64,000 nt of DNA from Stutzerimonas stutzeri (GTDB taxonomy: Bacteria; Pseudomonadota; Gammaproteobacteria; Pseudomonadales; Pseudomonadaceae). Positions within the stretch are counted from its first letter, which is position 1; each line of letters opens with the position of its first letter. Location of the stretch: contig DDVX01000015.1 of the NCBI GenBank assembly GCA_002345575.1, forward strand, positions 150,166-214,165, read 5' to 3'. Shown one piece after another: positions 16,586 through 25,099 of the stretch. Position numbers and translations under genes: made by a program. The notes under the pieces were generated by a model. It worked only from the letters and a program-made list of their open reading frames with translations. It had not been told where the DNA came from and did not search any database.

Positions 16586-18793
16586 TCAGAAGCTCATATC
16601 GACACGGGCCCAGTAAGTGCGGCCCGGTTCGTTGACCCGCGTGGTGGGGTCAAGCCCGTAATCTGCAAAGCCGGCACTACCCGCCAGATTGAGGTGCTCG
16701 CTGTAGTTTTTGTTCGTCAGATTGTCGATACCTGCACTGAGCTTGAAGTGCTTGTTCAGGCGATACGCGCCATTGACCGCCAGTACGCCAAAGCCGGCAC
16801 TCTCGTCAAAGTCCTTGCCGACCACGGTCCCCTGATTCTCGGCCACTCGCCCCTGAGACGCGGCTACCCGCCACAGCCCACTGGCGCTCCAGTTGTCGCG
16901 CTCGTAGGTCAGGCCAAGGCGCCCTTCCAGAGGCGGAATCTGCGGCATGGCGCGATCGTCGCTGCGGTTCTTGCCCCAGGCGTAGGCCAGGCTCGCCTCG
17001 GTCTTCCAGTTGCCAGCGAAACGGTAGCTTGCGCCCGCTTCAGCACCGGCAATGGTCGCATCGATGTTGCTGACCTCGGCCCGGAGCATGCCCGGCATCA
17101 CCCCAGGCACATAGCTGAACAGGATGTAATCTTCGACCAGGCCGGCATAGGCTGAAACCCAGGCTTCCAAGGGCCCCCTGGCATACTGCAGACCGACATC
17201 CAGCTGGGTGGTCTTCTCCGGTCTCACCGAGTCGAATGGCTGCACCGTGCCGACCGGTCCCGGATTGGAAACGAACAGTTCCCAGTAGTCCGGAAAGCGC
17301 TCGGCATGACCAAGACCGGCGTACCAGGTGGCCGGCAGGCTGATGAGTTCTTCCTCGTAACGCACGAAGCCGCTGTAGAGCATGTCGCGACGGGTTTCAC
17401 CGGCGGTTGGGTTGTCCCAATCCTGACTGATCGGCATGCCCATGGGATTCGTCAGCGTCGTGTGGTGGCTGTTGAAGAACTCGCGCTCGTCAGTCGCTTC
17501 GTGAAGATCAAGGCGCAGCCCGCCGAGGATTTTCTCGCGCTCGCCAAGCTGCCAGGTCAGCTCACCAAATACCCCGTAGCTGTGCATCATGGCGTCCGGT
17601 ACCCAGGGCAAGGCATCGCTGCCAGCTGCGGCGACCATCTGGTTGACGTGCAGGGACGGGTTCATGACCTTGCGATGCTCGCTGCGCTGCGCATCGACCC
17701 CGGCCTTCAGTTCCAGGTCGGTCCACTGCCAGGTACCGATCAAACGCCCACCCAATGTGCGTCGATCAACGCGAGAGAGCATCGGCTGCATCATCATCCC
17801 GCTCGGGACGAAGTCACGCAGGCTGTAGTTGTCCATGATGTGGTCGGCGTAGTTGTAGTAAACCTGCGCCTCGACTCCATAGAAGGTGTCGCCAATATTG
17901 GTTTTCTCGAAGCGCAAGCCCAGGCTTTCACGCTGGAACTGGCTACCGTCCATGCCACGCCCGGCGTAGCGGGCGTAACCGTCACCACGCCCTGCGGTCA
18001 GTTCGACCAGCGTGTCCGCGTCCGGTGTCCAGCCCAGCGCCACATCGGTGTTCCACTTATCGTAGCGAGAAGGCAGGGTATCGCCGTTGCCATCTTCATA
18101 GTCGTCAGCCTGAGAGCTATTGGCCATCAGCCGGGCGTAGCCCTGTTCACTGCCGGCTGCAGCGTCCAGGTTGCGATCGAAGCGACCGTTGGAGCCCGTC
18201 AGCAGACTGGCGTTGAGGCGGTAGTCGGGCTCGCTGAACTGTTCTGGCTCGCGCTCGAACAAGACGGTCGCAGCCGAAGCGCCGGCGCCCCACAGCACGC
18301 TTTGCGGCCCTTTGATGACCGTCAGCTTGTCGTAGGTATCCGGACTGATGTATGAACTCGGCGAATCCATGCGATTCGGGCAGGCGCCGAGCATTTCACC
18401 GCCGTTGCTCAGCAACTTCAGGCGCGACCCGAACATGCCTCGGAACACCGGGTCGCCGTTCACCCCGCCGTTACGCACAGCCGAAAAGCCGGGAATGGTT
18501 TTCAGATAATCCCCAGCATCGCTGGCAGGAACGGGCTGGCGCGGTATTTTCGGATCGGTGATCACCGTCAACGGCGACTGCTGTGCAACACCAGTGATGA
18601 CCATAGGCGCCAGCTGCACAGATTCATGCTCGACATAGTGGTGATGAGCAGCTTGCTCGGCTGCGATTACACCGCTGGCGAGCATGCCCAACAGGGCCGC
18701 ATGAGCGAATTGCCAGCGCAGCCGCGAAGGTTGAATCGAAAAGGTATCGGATAGGCGCGCGCGCGCCTGAGGGCCACGAATAGTACGGGACAT
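16586..18793 (-). CDS. nosA: TonB-dependent copper receptor, NosA/OprC type
   Basis: This outer-membrane receptor (735 aa precursor) is closest to NosA of P. stutzeri and OprC of P. aeruginosa, which take up copper and, in denitrifiers, support nitrous oxide reductase. A signal peptide ends near residue 44 (LLGMLASGVIAAEQ), followed by a histidine cluster (AAHHHYVEHE). The plug domain has the strongly conserved FRGMFGSRLKLLSNGG, MLGACPNRMDSPSSYISP and KGPQSVLWGAG; the Cys/Met motif there is a family feature. A 22-strand barrel ends in RTYWARVDMSF with the terminal Phe. The ATG at 18791-18793 follows weak SD-like sequence. The gene is downstream of a His-rich DUF2946 gene, which fits a copper role. 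Confidence 0.93.
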   Translation of the reverse strand: MSRTIRGPQARARLSDTFSIQPSRLRWQFAHAALLGMLASGVIAAEQAAHHHYVEHESVQLAPMVITGVAQQSPLTVITDPKIPRQPVPASDAGDYLKTIPGFSAVRNGGVNGDPVFRGMFGSRLKLLSNGGEMLGACPNRMDSPSSYISPDTYDKLTVIKGPQSVLWGAGASAATVLFEREPEQFSEPDYRLNASLLTGSNGRFDRNLDAAAGSEQGYARLMANSSQADDYEDGNGDTLPSRYDKWNTDVALGWTPDADTLVELTAGRGDGYARYAGRGMDGSQFQRESLGLRFEKTNIGDTFYGVEAQVYYNYADHIMDNYSLRDFVPSGMMMQPMLSRVDRRTLGGRLIGTWQWTDLELKAGVDAQRSEHRKVMNPSLHVNQMVAAAGSDALPWVPDAMMHSYGVFGELTWQLGEREKILGGLRLDLHEATDEREFFNSHHTTLTNPMGMPISQDWDNPTAGETRRDMLYSGFVRYEEELISLPATWYAGLGHAERFPDYWELFVSNPGPVGTVQPFDSVRPEKTTQLDVGLQYARGPLEAWVSAYAGLVEDYILFSYVPGVMPGMLRAEVSNIDATIAGAEAGASYRFAGNWKTEASLAYAWGKNRSDDRAMPQIPPLEGRLGLTYERDNWSASGLWRVAASQGRVAENQGTVVGKDFDESAGFGVLAVNGAYRLNKHFKLSAGIDNLTNKNYSEHLNLAGSAGFADYGLDPTTRVNEPGRTYWARVDMSF

Positions 18794-18848
18794 AAGCAAT
18801 TTCCACTTTCCAATGGTGTTGAGTGCCGTGAGGACACGGCTCCAGACA

Positions 18849-19232
18849 TCAGCAGTTGAGAGGTGGAGGTGCTCGCGCATAGCCACTACTGCGTCGCAGC
18901 GTGCGGGACAGCGGCGTAGCGGGCAGCGGCTGAAAATGCTCCGGCTCATGCCTCGGCAAAGCCAGATCGAGGGAAAGGGTCAGTGGCGGGTTGAGGGTTA
19001 GCAGCTCGCAGTAGCCGCACATCTCCAGTGCGGTAAGCCAGGTCGGCTGCTGGTGATGACCGTGGGCTGACGTAGAGTGCTCATCATGACCTGCATGATG
19101 CTCATGCCCGTTCATCGACGTCGCGGTGGCTTGCGTCGCCTGCATTGCCGAGTACAACGGACCGACATGAATCATCAGCATGGCAAACAGGCCAAGCCAG
19201 ATACTCAATGTCGAAAGCCGTCTTTTCTGCAC
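18849..19232 (-). CDS. His-rich DUF2946 membrane protein, probable copper-linked
   Basis: The product (127 aa) has one hydrophobic segment (LSIWLGLFAMLMIHVGPLYS), then a histidine-rich stretch (HEHHAGHDEHSTSAHGHHQ, about residues 44-62) and a CGYC pair in MCGYCELL. Genes of the DUF2946 kind commonly sit next to NosA/OprC-like copper receptors, as here (55 bases upstream, same strand). The His cluster and CxxC suggest metal binding at the membrane face. I chose the GTG at 19230-19232 because AAGGA lies 7 bases upstream. Longer starts (ATG at 19322) are possible but add no domain. Confidence 0.75.
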   Translation of the reverse strand: MQKRRLSTLSIWLGLFAMLMIHVGPLYSAMQATQATATSMNGHEHHAGHDEHSTSAHGHHQQPTWLTALEMCGYCELLTLNPPLTLSLDLALPRHEPEHFQPLPATPLSRTLRRSSGYARAPPPLNC

Positions 19233-19528
19233 CGGCAAATCCTTGCTAAACGATGATCGGGCCCATGCAGCGCCAGCGGTTTTGATAATCGCATGAGCAG
19301 TTGAGGCAAGTGACTGCGACATGTGGACGCAAAGCCAGAGCAAGCAGGACGACCTAAAAAACAGTTATTCAGCGAATAAATCCAACAACAATTAAAATTA
19401 AGACGATTAATTCCAATTTCTTAGTACCTCTTGCACAAAAGACCTTTCAGGCTCTAAGTTCGCACCATAACTGGCCACCTGAACTGGCCCTGATTGCCGT
19501 CGCCACAAGCGAACTCCAAGGAAACACC

Positions 19529-21199
19529 ATGACCATGCTCAAAGATCCGTCGAAAAAATATCGTGCTTTCACCCCGATCGATATCCCTGACCGCACCTGG
19601 CCGTCGAAGACCATCACCCAGGCGCCGATTTGGCTCAGCTCCGATCTGCGCGATGGCAATCAGTCGCTGATCGAGCCGATGGATGCGGCTAAAAAGATGC
19701 GCTTCTTCAAGACGCTGGTCGCGGTGGGCATCAAGGAAATCGAAGTGGGCTTCCCGTCTGCCTCACAAACCGATTTCGATTTCGTGCGCGAATTGATCGA
19801 AGGCGGACACATCCCCGATGACGTGACCATCCAGGTGCTGACTCAGGCCCGTCAGGACCTGATCGAGCGCACCTTCGAATCGCTCAAGGGCGCGAAGAAG
19901 GCCATCGTCCACTACTACAACGCGACCGCACCCAGCTTCCGCCGCATCGTCTTCAATCAGGACAAGGCCGGCGTGGTGAAAATCGCCGTGAAGGCAGCGC
20001 AGATCATCAAAAATCTGGCCGCTGCCGCACCGGAAACCGACTGGCGCTTCGAGTACTCGCCCGAAGTGTTCAGCTCCACCGAAACCGACTTCGCCGTCGA
20101 GGTGTGTAATGCCGTTATCGAGGTATTCCAGCCAACGCCTGCGAAGAAACTGATTCTCAATCTGCCGGCTACCATCGAGGCTGCAACCCCGAACATCTAT
20201 GCCGATCAGATCGAATACTTCGGTCGCCATATCAACAAGCGCGATAGCGTACTGATCAGCCTGCACACCCATAACGACCGTGGTACCGGCGTAGCCGCTA
20301 CCGAGCTGGGCCTGATGGCCGGCGCCGACCGCGTGGAAGGCTGCCTGTTCGGCAATGGCGAGCGCACCGGCAACGTCGACCTGGTGACCGTGGCGCTGAA
20401 CATGTACACCCAAGGCGTCGATCCTCAGCTGGACTTCTCCGACATCGACGCCGTGCGCAAGGTGGTCGAGGAATGCAACCAGCTGCCGGTACATCCGCGC
20501 CATCCGTATGTCGGCGACCTGGTGCATACCGCATTCTCCGGTTCGCACCAGGACGCCATCCGCAAGGGCTTCACGCAGCAAGACGAGAATGGCATCTGGG
20601 AAGTGCCCTACCTGCCTATCGACCCGGCCGACATCGGTCGCAGCTACGAGGCGGTGATTCGCGTCAACAGCCAGTCCGGCAAGGGTGGCATCACTTTCCT
20701 GCTGGAGCAGGAGTACGGCATCAGCCTGCCACGGCGCATGCAGATCGAGTTCAGCCAGGTGGTCCAGAAAGAAACCGATCGCCTTGGCCTGGAAATGACC
20801 GCCGCACAGATTTACAGCCTGCTGGAAGCCGAGTACCTGCAGGCGGTCACGCCTTACGCGCTCAAGAGCCATCGCCTGCAGGAAGAAAACGGCACCACTG
20901 CGCTGGAAGTGGATGTCATTCACGAAGACAACAGCCTGCAGCTGCGCGGCATCGGCAAAGGCCCATTGGAAGCTCTGGTTTCGTCCTTGCCGGTCAAGCT
21001 GGAAATCATGGACTACTACGAACATGCCATCGGCTCAGGCAGCAACGCCAAGGCAGCGGCCTATATCGAAGTACGTCTGGACGGCGAACGTTCTCTGCAC
21101 GGCATCGGGATCGACGAGAACATCACCACCGCCAGCATCCGTGCCCTGTTTAGCGCTCTGAACCGTGCCATGCGCGAGGCTGAAGCCAAAGCGGCTTGA
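19529..21199 (+). CDS. leuA: 2-Isopropylmalate synthase
   Basis: LeuA condenses acetyl-CoA with 2-ketoisovalerate, the first step of leucine synthesis. The 556-aa product has the long LeuA form with the TIM-barrel motif SSDLRDGNQSLIEPM, metal-binding HTHNDRGTGVAATELG, the signature LFGNGERTGNVDLVTVALN, and a C-terminal leucine-binding regulatory domain (from about residue 440; HRLQEENGTTALEVDV ... GIDENITTASIRA). GGAAAC precedes the ATG. An ATG two codons later (MLKDPSKKY) is also plausible. Feedback inhibition by leucine is expected. A strong terminator follows. Confidence 0.97.
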   Translation: MTMLKDPSKKYRAFTPIDIPDRTWPSKTITQAPIWLSSDLRDGNQSLIEPMDAAKKMRFFKTLVAVGIKEIEVGFPSASQTDFDFVRELIEGGHIPDDVTIQVLTQARQDLIERTFESLKGAKKAIVHYYNATAPSFRRIVFNQDKAGVVKIAVKAAQIIKNLAAAAPETDWRFEYSPEVFSSTETDFAVEVCNAVIEVFQPTPAKKLILNLPATIEAATPNIYADQIEYFGRHINKRDSVLISLHTHNDRGTGVAATELGLMAGADRVEGCLFGNGERTGNVDLVTVALNMYTQGVDPQLDFSDIDAVRKVVEECNQLPVHPRHPYVGDLVHTAFSGSHQDAIRKGFTQQDENGIWEVPYLPIDPADIGRSYEAVIRVNSQSGKGGITFLLEQEYGISLPRRMQIEFSQVVQKETDRLGLEMTAAQIYSLLEAEYLQAVTPYALKSHRLQEENGTTALEVDVIHEDNSLQLRGIGKGPLEALVSSLPVKLEIMDYYEHAIGSGSNAKAAAYIEVRLDGERSLHGIGIDENITTASIRALFSALNRAMREAEAKAA

Positions 21200-21213
21200 T
21201 TTCCGCGCAGGGT

Positions 21214-21244
21214 AAAAAGGGGATGCCAAGGCATCCCCTTTTTT
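21214..21244 (+). terminator. Rho-independent terminator of leuA
   Basis: AAAAAGGGGATGCC and GGCATCCCCTTTTT form a long stem with a 2-3 base loop and T-tract, 14 bases after the leuA stop codon. Confidence 0.9.
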
Positions 21245-21367
21245 GTTGGTTTTATAGCGTCAGCTGCAGCCCTAGAGCACGCTCTGCATGACTCCGCCAA
21301 TCAATAACAGGACACAACACCGCGACTCGGAATACTCGGACTGTCTTGCGCATAACGTTCACGCCGC

Positions 21368-21924
21368 TCAGGACCCGATCACACCGCCGTCGTTCCGCGT
21401 AATCAGCACGGTCGACGACCGTGGCCGCGAATGGCCGTCACTGGCCGGAAAGCTCAGCTCGGGATGCTGCACATTGATCCACATGGCGCGGTAGTCTGGC
21501 GACCAGGTGATGCCGGTAATCTCACAGCCACGGGGGCCGACCAGAAAGCGGCGCTCCTCACGAGTGATGGGGTCGGCGCAGAGCAGCTGGTTGGTGCCCA
21601 TGGCCTGCATCGCCGGCTCGCCGTCACCGAAGTCGGTCTGGATCCACAGCCTGCCCTCGCCATCGAAGGCCAGGCCGTCTGGCGAGGAAAAACGGTCGCC
21701 GTTGGTGGTGCCAGTCAGGTGCGCCGGTACCGACTTGCCGTGGGCATCGCGCGCACCTTCAGGTTCGCCGGCCAGCAGAAAGACTCCCATTCGAAGCGTG
21801 TTGCCGTGGGGTCACCGCCCTCCTCGTTCCAGCGCAGGATATGCCCGTGCAGGTTGTTCGGACGCGGATTGGCCTTGTCCAGCGGGACCTTGTTGCCGCG
21901 CTGATCGTTGTGACCAACTGTACG
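21368..21924 (-). pseudogene. PhoX-like phosphatase, C-terminal remnant with frameshift
   Basis: Reading the minus strand from about 21920, one frame gives DKANPRPNNLHGHILRWNEE and TATRFEWESF. A shift near 21790 leads into a second frame: LLAGEPEGARDAHGK, FSSPDGLAFDGEGRLWIQTD, GCEITGITWSPDYRAMWINV and TVLITRNDGGVIGS with the normal C-terminal stop. These are C-terminal motifs of the PhoX/DUF839 phosphatase family. More than half of the protein, including the Tat signal and most metal ligands, is absent, so it cannot be active. Its broken end abuts the hydrolase remnant at about 21915-21925. Confidence 0.8.
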
Positions 21925-22369
21925 AGAACGAACTGAAGACCGACTTCGACAAGACAAGGGCCTACCAGCAGAAGTTTTACTACAACGGCAGCTGGAAGCC
22001 CGAGTACGAACGTTGGGTAAGGATGTTGGCCGGAATGTATATCGGCGAAGGTCGAGAAGCAGTGGCGTGGAACCAGGCGCAGACCTCCGACATGGTCTTC
22101 ACCCAGCCCGTCATCCATGACTTTCCCCGTTTCAGCATGCCTGTCGCGCTGCTGATCGGCGGCAAGGACCGCACCGCGCCAGGCGCCAACCGCGCTCCGA
22201 AGGACGTGGCGCAGCGGCTTGGCAACTACCCAGAGCTCGGTCGGCAGGCCGCGTCGATGATCCCACGCGCGACCCTGGTTCCTTCCCCGAACTGGGTCAC
22301 TCGCCTCAGGTCGAAGCGCCGCAGGTGTTCCGCAAGGCACTGCTGCATGTGCTCAACGAAGCCCGCTGA
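21916..22369 (+). pseudogene. Alpha/beta hydrolase, C-terminal remnant with frameshift
   Basis: From about 21916 the plus strand encodes LYENELKTDFDKTRAYQQKF, a cap-domain-like region, then FSMPVALLIGGKDRTAPG (the strand and acid loop of an alpha/beta hydrolase). After a one-base frame change near 22285 it continues as FPELGHSPQVEAPQVFRKAL, with the catalytic His in GHSPQ, to the stop at 22369. The N-terminal half with the nucleophile serine is missing, so this is a dead gene. It reads away from the PhoX remnant, so a single deletion may have removed both 5' halves. Confidence 0.75.
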
Positions 22370-22456
22370 CTGCTGTACTGCCTGGAGCCGGTACGGACAA
22401 TTGCGCACCAAGAGTTAGAGCGCTAAGTTATCCGTACGCCAGCCGACCAAGCCGCC

Positions 22457-22906
22457 ATGACCAAATCACGCTCCTGCCCCGCCCTGCAACTAGACAACCA
22501 GCTCTGCTTCGCCCTGCACTCCACCTCATTGTTGATGACCAGAGTCTACAAGCCGATGCTGCAAGAGATTGGCCTGACCTACCCACAGTACCTGGCCATG
22601 CTGGTGCTCTGGGAGGGTGACTGTATCACCGTCAGCGAAATCAGTGCCCGCCTGCTGACCGACCCGGGTTCAGTAACACCGCTGCTCAAGCGCCTGGAAG
22701 CCGAAGGGCTGATCACTCGTACTCGCCGCAGCGACGACGAACGTGTCGTCGAACTGCGCCTAACCGACAGGGGCCGCGCACTCCAGACGAAAGCCGAGTG
22801 CTTCCCCGCCAATATCCTTAGCGCCAGCCACCAATCGCCTGAACAGATCGCCGCGCTAAAGGATCAGATCGTTGCCTTGCGCGAAGCGCTACAGAAGCTA
22901 GTCTGA
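22457..22906 (+). CDS. ohrR: MarR-family organic peroxide sensor OhrR
   Basis: OhrR represses ohr until an organic hydroperoxide oxidises its N-terminal cysteine. The 149-aa product has the family N-terminus LDNQLCFALHSTSLLM with the reactive cysteine at position 17, the winged helix (ISARLLTDPGSVTPLLKRLE; RSDDERVVELRLTDRG) and an amphipathic C-terminal helix. The ATG at 22457 is preceded by weak SD-like sequence. It is codirectional with ohr and separated from it by a 138-base region holding an inverted repeat that is probably its operator. Confidence 0.93.
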   Translation: MTKSRSCPALQLDNQLCFALHSTSLLMTRVYKPMLQEIGLTYPQYLAMLVLWEGDCITVSEISARLLTDPGSVTPLLKRLEAEGLITRTRRSDDERVVELRLTDRGRALQTKAECFPANILSASHQSPEQIAALKDQIVALREALQKLV

Positions 22907-22950
22907 GACTCCTTTATTTCCGCGGCATCAGGATCAAGTCGAAATCGATC

Positions 22951-23027
22951 TAATATTTATCTTGCGCGCTAAATAAACGACTACTAGTCTTTCGCTCGTA
23001 ACATTACTTAGCGCGCAAAATATTTAC
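22951..23027 (+). promoter_or_regulatory. Probable OhrR operator/promoter upstream of ohr
   Basis: TAATATTTATCTTGCGCGCTAA on the left (22951-22972) and TTAGCGCGCAAAATATTTA on the right (23009-23027) are inverted copies sharing the core TTGCGCGCTAA, separated by 36 bases. The right arm ends 17 bases before the ohr ATG. Palindromic AT/GC boxes in this position are what a MarR-type dimer would bind, so this is likely the OhrR site. The core itself contains the palindrome GCGC. Confidence 0.7.
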
Positions 23028-23044
23028 TAGATGAGAGAATCCTT

Positions 23045-23470
23045 ATGCAAAGCATCAAGCCACTCTACACCGCCAGCGTAACCACCACAGGAGGCCGTGA
23101 CGGCCACGCCGTTTCGTCCGATGGCGTGCTCGATGTAAAGCTGACCACGCCCCGCGAACTCGGCGGCCAGGGCGGTGAGGCGACTAACCCGGAGCAATTG
23201 TTCGCGGCCGGTTACTCCGCCTGCTTTATCGGCGCCCTGAAGTTCGTTGCCAGCCAGCAGAAGCAGACGCTCCCTGCCGAAACCTCGATCACCGCACAGA
23301 TCGGCATTGGCCAGATTCCTGGCGGTTTCGGTCTGGAGGCGGAGCTGCAGATCAGCCTGCCCGGGCTGGATCGCGAACTGGCGCAGCAGCTGGTCGATGC
23401 CGCTCACCAGGTCTGCCCTTACTCCAATGCCACCCGCGGCAATATCGACGTTCGCCTGGTGCTGATCTGA
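23045..23470 (+). CDS. ohr: Organic hydroperoxide reductase
   Basis: Ohr is a lipoyl-dependent thiol peroxidase that reduces organic and lipid hydroperoxides. The 141-aa product has the typical TNPEQLFAAGYSACFIGAL with the peroxidatic Cys60 and the resolving Cys124 in HQVCPYSNATRGN. An ATGAGAG purine tract precedes the ATG. It is the effector of the ohrR-ohr pair and ends in a strong terminator at 23476-23507. Confidence 0.97.
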   Translation: MQSIKPLYTASVTTTGGRDGHAVSSDGVLDVKLTTPRELGGQGGEATNPEQLFAAGYSACFIGALKFVASQQKQTLPAETSITAQIGIGQIPGGFGLEAELQISLPGLDRELAQQLVDAAHQVCPYSNATRGNIDVRLVLI

Positions 23471-23475
23471 TACAG

Positions 23476-23507
23476 ACAAGGACGCTCGGGACCTCGAGCG
23501 TCCTTGT
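23476..23507 (+). terminator. Rho-independent terminator of ohr
   Basis: Perfect 13-bp stem (ACAAGGACGCTCG / CGAGCGTCCTTGT) with a 6-base loop, directly after the ohr stop codon. Confidence 0.85.
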
Positions 23508-23612
23508 TAATTCATCCGCCACTGCTTCAGATGGCAATGGTCTGCGCCTCGCAACTTATGCACCGGTACGACATGAATACTGCTGCGTAGTCACGTGCTG
23601 TCCCTCGCTACC

Positions 23613-23885
23613 TTAGTTTGCGACACGCTGAAGGCTGTCCCTGATGGGACTAGCTGGAGACCTAGAAATCGGCCCGCTTACGTTGGGCTCTAAGATATCG
23701 TCACGTATCTCACGCAGTTTATCCGCGTCCTGATGAAGACGGTGAATGACATTAAGCAGCTGCTGTCTTAGCACGTCATGCACTTCAAGCTGTTCCGCCG
23801 CACGCATCACCACGAGTGTTGCCGTCTCGTTGTTTTCGGCCGCTGTATCGAGGGTCTTCCGAATACTTCTTGCTGATCTAGCCAT
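23613..23885 (-). CDS. Small helical protein of unknown function
   Basis: An open frame of 90 codons with a GAGG ribosome binding site 6-7 bases before the ATG (23883-23885). The translation (MARSARSIRKTLDTAAENNE ... VIHRLHQDADKLREIRDDIL) is rich in charged residues with a heptad-like Leu/Ile pattern over residues 28-68, pointing to a helical or coiled-coil protein. No signal peptide, membrane segment or known motif. It lies in the decayed junction between two syntenic blocks. I do not recognise the family; real but unassigned is the most likely reading. Confidence 0.6.
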   Translation of the reverse strand: MARSARSIRKTLDTAAENNETATLVVMRAAEQLEVHDVLRQQLLNVIHRLHQDADKLREIRDDILEPNVSGPISRSPASPIRDSLQRVAN

Positions 23886-24212
23886 AAGCGCCTCGATAAA
23901 AATCGTTTGCGGATGGTACGACCAACATTTTTCCTTTTAATTTCAACCGCTTCGCTTATCTTCGTTCTACAAGCTCGGAATCGATGCGTTTAGACGCACC
24001 CGACTGCGGTTATTAGTAATCTGAGTTCGCTTTCCACAAAACTAGGCAGCCGTGGGGGGGCGGAGTATGGGAACAAGCACTACATCTGCCCACACAAAAC
24101 CATCATTATGCTTCGCCAGTAGAGCGTGCCAGCATGTCTATCAGGCCTGCCGTATAGATTCCGCATGCAGAACTCCTATCGAGTCGCAGCGATAATTGTC
24201 GCTCTGCCTTCC
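23886..24212. other. AT-richer intergenic stretch
   Basis: Between the two small ORFs lie 327 bases with no plausible coding frame. They hold a run of eight G (around 24053-24060) and, at the right end, the palindrome past the 32-aa ORF. Base composition is lower in GC than the neighbouring housekeeping genes. Confidence 0.5.
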
Positions 24213-24311
24213 TCACCCTATCCCAACCAGCGCCCCCACCAAACGCCACACCCCTTCTGCGATCTGGATCAGCGTCAGAAGCAGATCAGCTATTTCGTTT
24301 AATCGTTTCAT
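24213..24311 (-). CDS. 32-aa hydrophobic small protein (candidate)
   Basis: A 33-codon frame starts at the ATG at 24309-24311 behind a strong ribosome binding site (AGAGGAG, 9 bases upstream). It encodes MKRLNEIADLLLTLIQIAEG followed by VWRLVGALVGIG. The peptide has a positively charged N-terminus, an acidic-hydrophobic amphipathic helix and a glycine-containing hydrophobic end, resembling small membrane peptides. A palindrome (AGCGAcaattATCGCT on the coding strand, 24190-24205) lies just past the stop codon. No neighbour suggests a role; a type I toxin or other small membrane protein is possible but unproven. Confidence 0.5.
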   Translation of the reverse strand: MKRLNEIADLLLTLIQIAEGVWRLVGALVGIG

Positions 24312-24379
24312 CCGTCGCACTCCTCTAAAGCGATGGATGAATGGTGCTGTCACGACCTAGCGAGTGTCTTGCGGTTGCA

Positions 24380-24403
24380 CCTGTAGCGACACACGCTACA
24401 GCT
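24380..24403. other. Hairpin upstream of the 32-aa ORF
   Basis: CTGTAGCG and CGCTACAG form a perfect 8-bp stem with an ACACA-type loop, between the methyltransferase stop and the small ORF start. It could end the minus-strand methyltransferase transcript or be part of a small RNA; there is no T-tract. Confidence 0.4.
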
Positions 24404-24475
24404 TTATGAGCCTATGGAGGCTGAAACAGCTTTTGTTCAAGCTGGCCGGTGAGGCAAGCATTCTGAGCAAACGAC

Positions 24476-25099
24476 TCAGGCTCGGCGCCATACACTGGCA
24501 AGCCAAGGCTGCTGCTCAAGTGGCATCCCTTCGGGTCGATAGTAGTGCTCAACTTCGTCAAAACCGGCCGCCTCGACGTGCGCTTTCCACACCGGCCAGT
24601 CATACCAGGCACCATAGCGACCGCCGGACCAACCCTCCTGGTTATTGCCTCGTGGATTGGAGCTGAACAGCACCCCGCCGGGTTTCAGCGCTGAGTGCAG
24701 CTGGCCTAGCACACGCGATAACTCTCGACTGGGCACATGGAAAAGCACGGCATTGGCGAAGACACCGTCGAAATACTGCAAAGGTAGCTGCAGCTGTAGC
24801 AGATCCTGATGCCAAACCTGGCAACCGGTCTCCCTCGCCATGGCAACGAAGGGCTCGGCGCCATCGAGTCCTATCGCCTGATGGCCCAGCTTAGTGAAGG
24901 TTTGCAAATCGCGCCCGGGGCCGCAGCCAACATCGAGGATTCGAAAAGGTGGCTCAACTTGGATGTGGCGCAGTAGCGCATCGATGTTCTGCGACACGTC
25001 ATGATCGGCCGTTCCTTCACGAAAGGCCTCGGCGCGCTGACGATAATGGTCGAGCGTGCCCTCGATGATGAACTGTAAGTCGTCGTCGGCGTGGGTCAT
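24476..25099 (-). CDS. Class I SAM-dependent methyltransferase
   Basis: The product (207 aa) has motif I (FRILDVGCGPGRDLQTFTKL, residues about 52-71), motif II (AIGLDGAEPFVAMAR), and the post-II/IV region ANAVLFHVPSRELSRVLGQL with LKPGGVLFSSNPRG, as in small-molecule methyltransferases of the UbiE/Methyltransf_11/25 kind. The closing region EGWSGGRYGAWYDWPVW is unusual and may bind substrate. The ATG at 25097-25099 gives a complete fold; an upstream in-frame start would add a non-homologous tail. Substrate unknown. Confidence 0.82.
   Translation of the reverse strand: MTHADDDLQFIIEGTLDHYRQRAEAFREGTADHDVSQNIDALLRHIQVEPPFRILDVGCGPGRDLQTFTKLGHQAIGLDGAEPFVAMARETGCQVWHQDLLQLQLPLQYFDGVFANAVLFHVPSRELSRVLGQLHSALKPGGVLFSSNPRGNNQEGWSGGRYGAWYDWPVWKAHVEAAGFDEVEHYYRPEGMPLEQQPWLASVWRRA

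Noticed and set aside
17306..18355. 349-codon open frame antisense to the copper receptor
   Set aside because: Shadow of a certain TonB-dependent receptor gene.
19763..21025. 420-codon open frame antisense to leuA
   Set aside because: Shadow of leuA, whose motifs and codon use are convincing.
24053..24060. Run of eight G as a phase-variable tract
   Set aside because: No open frame or promoter is placed so that slippage would matter.
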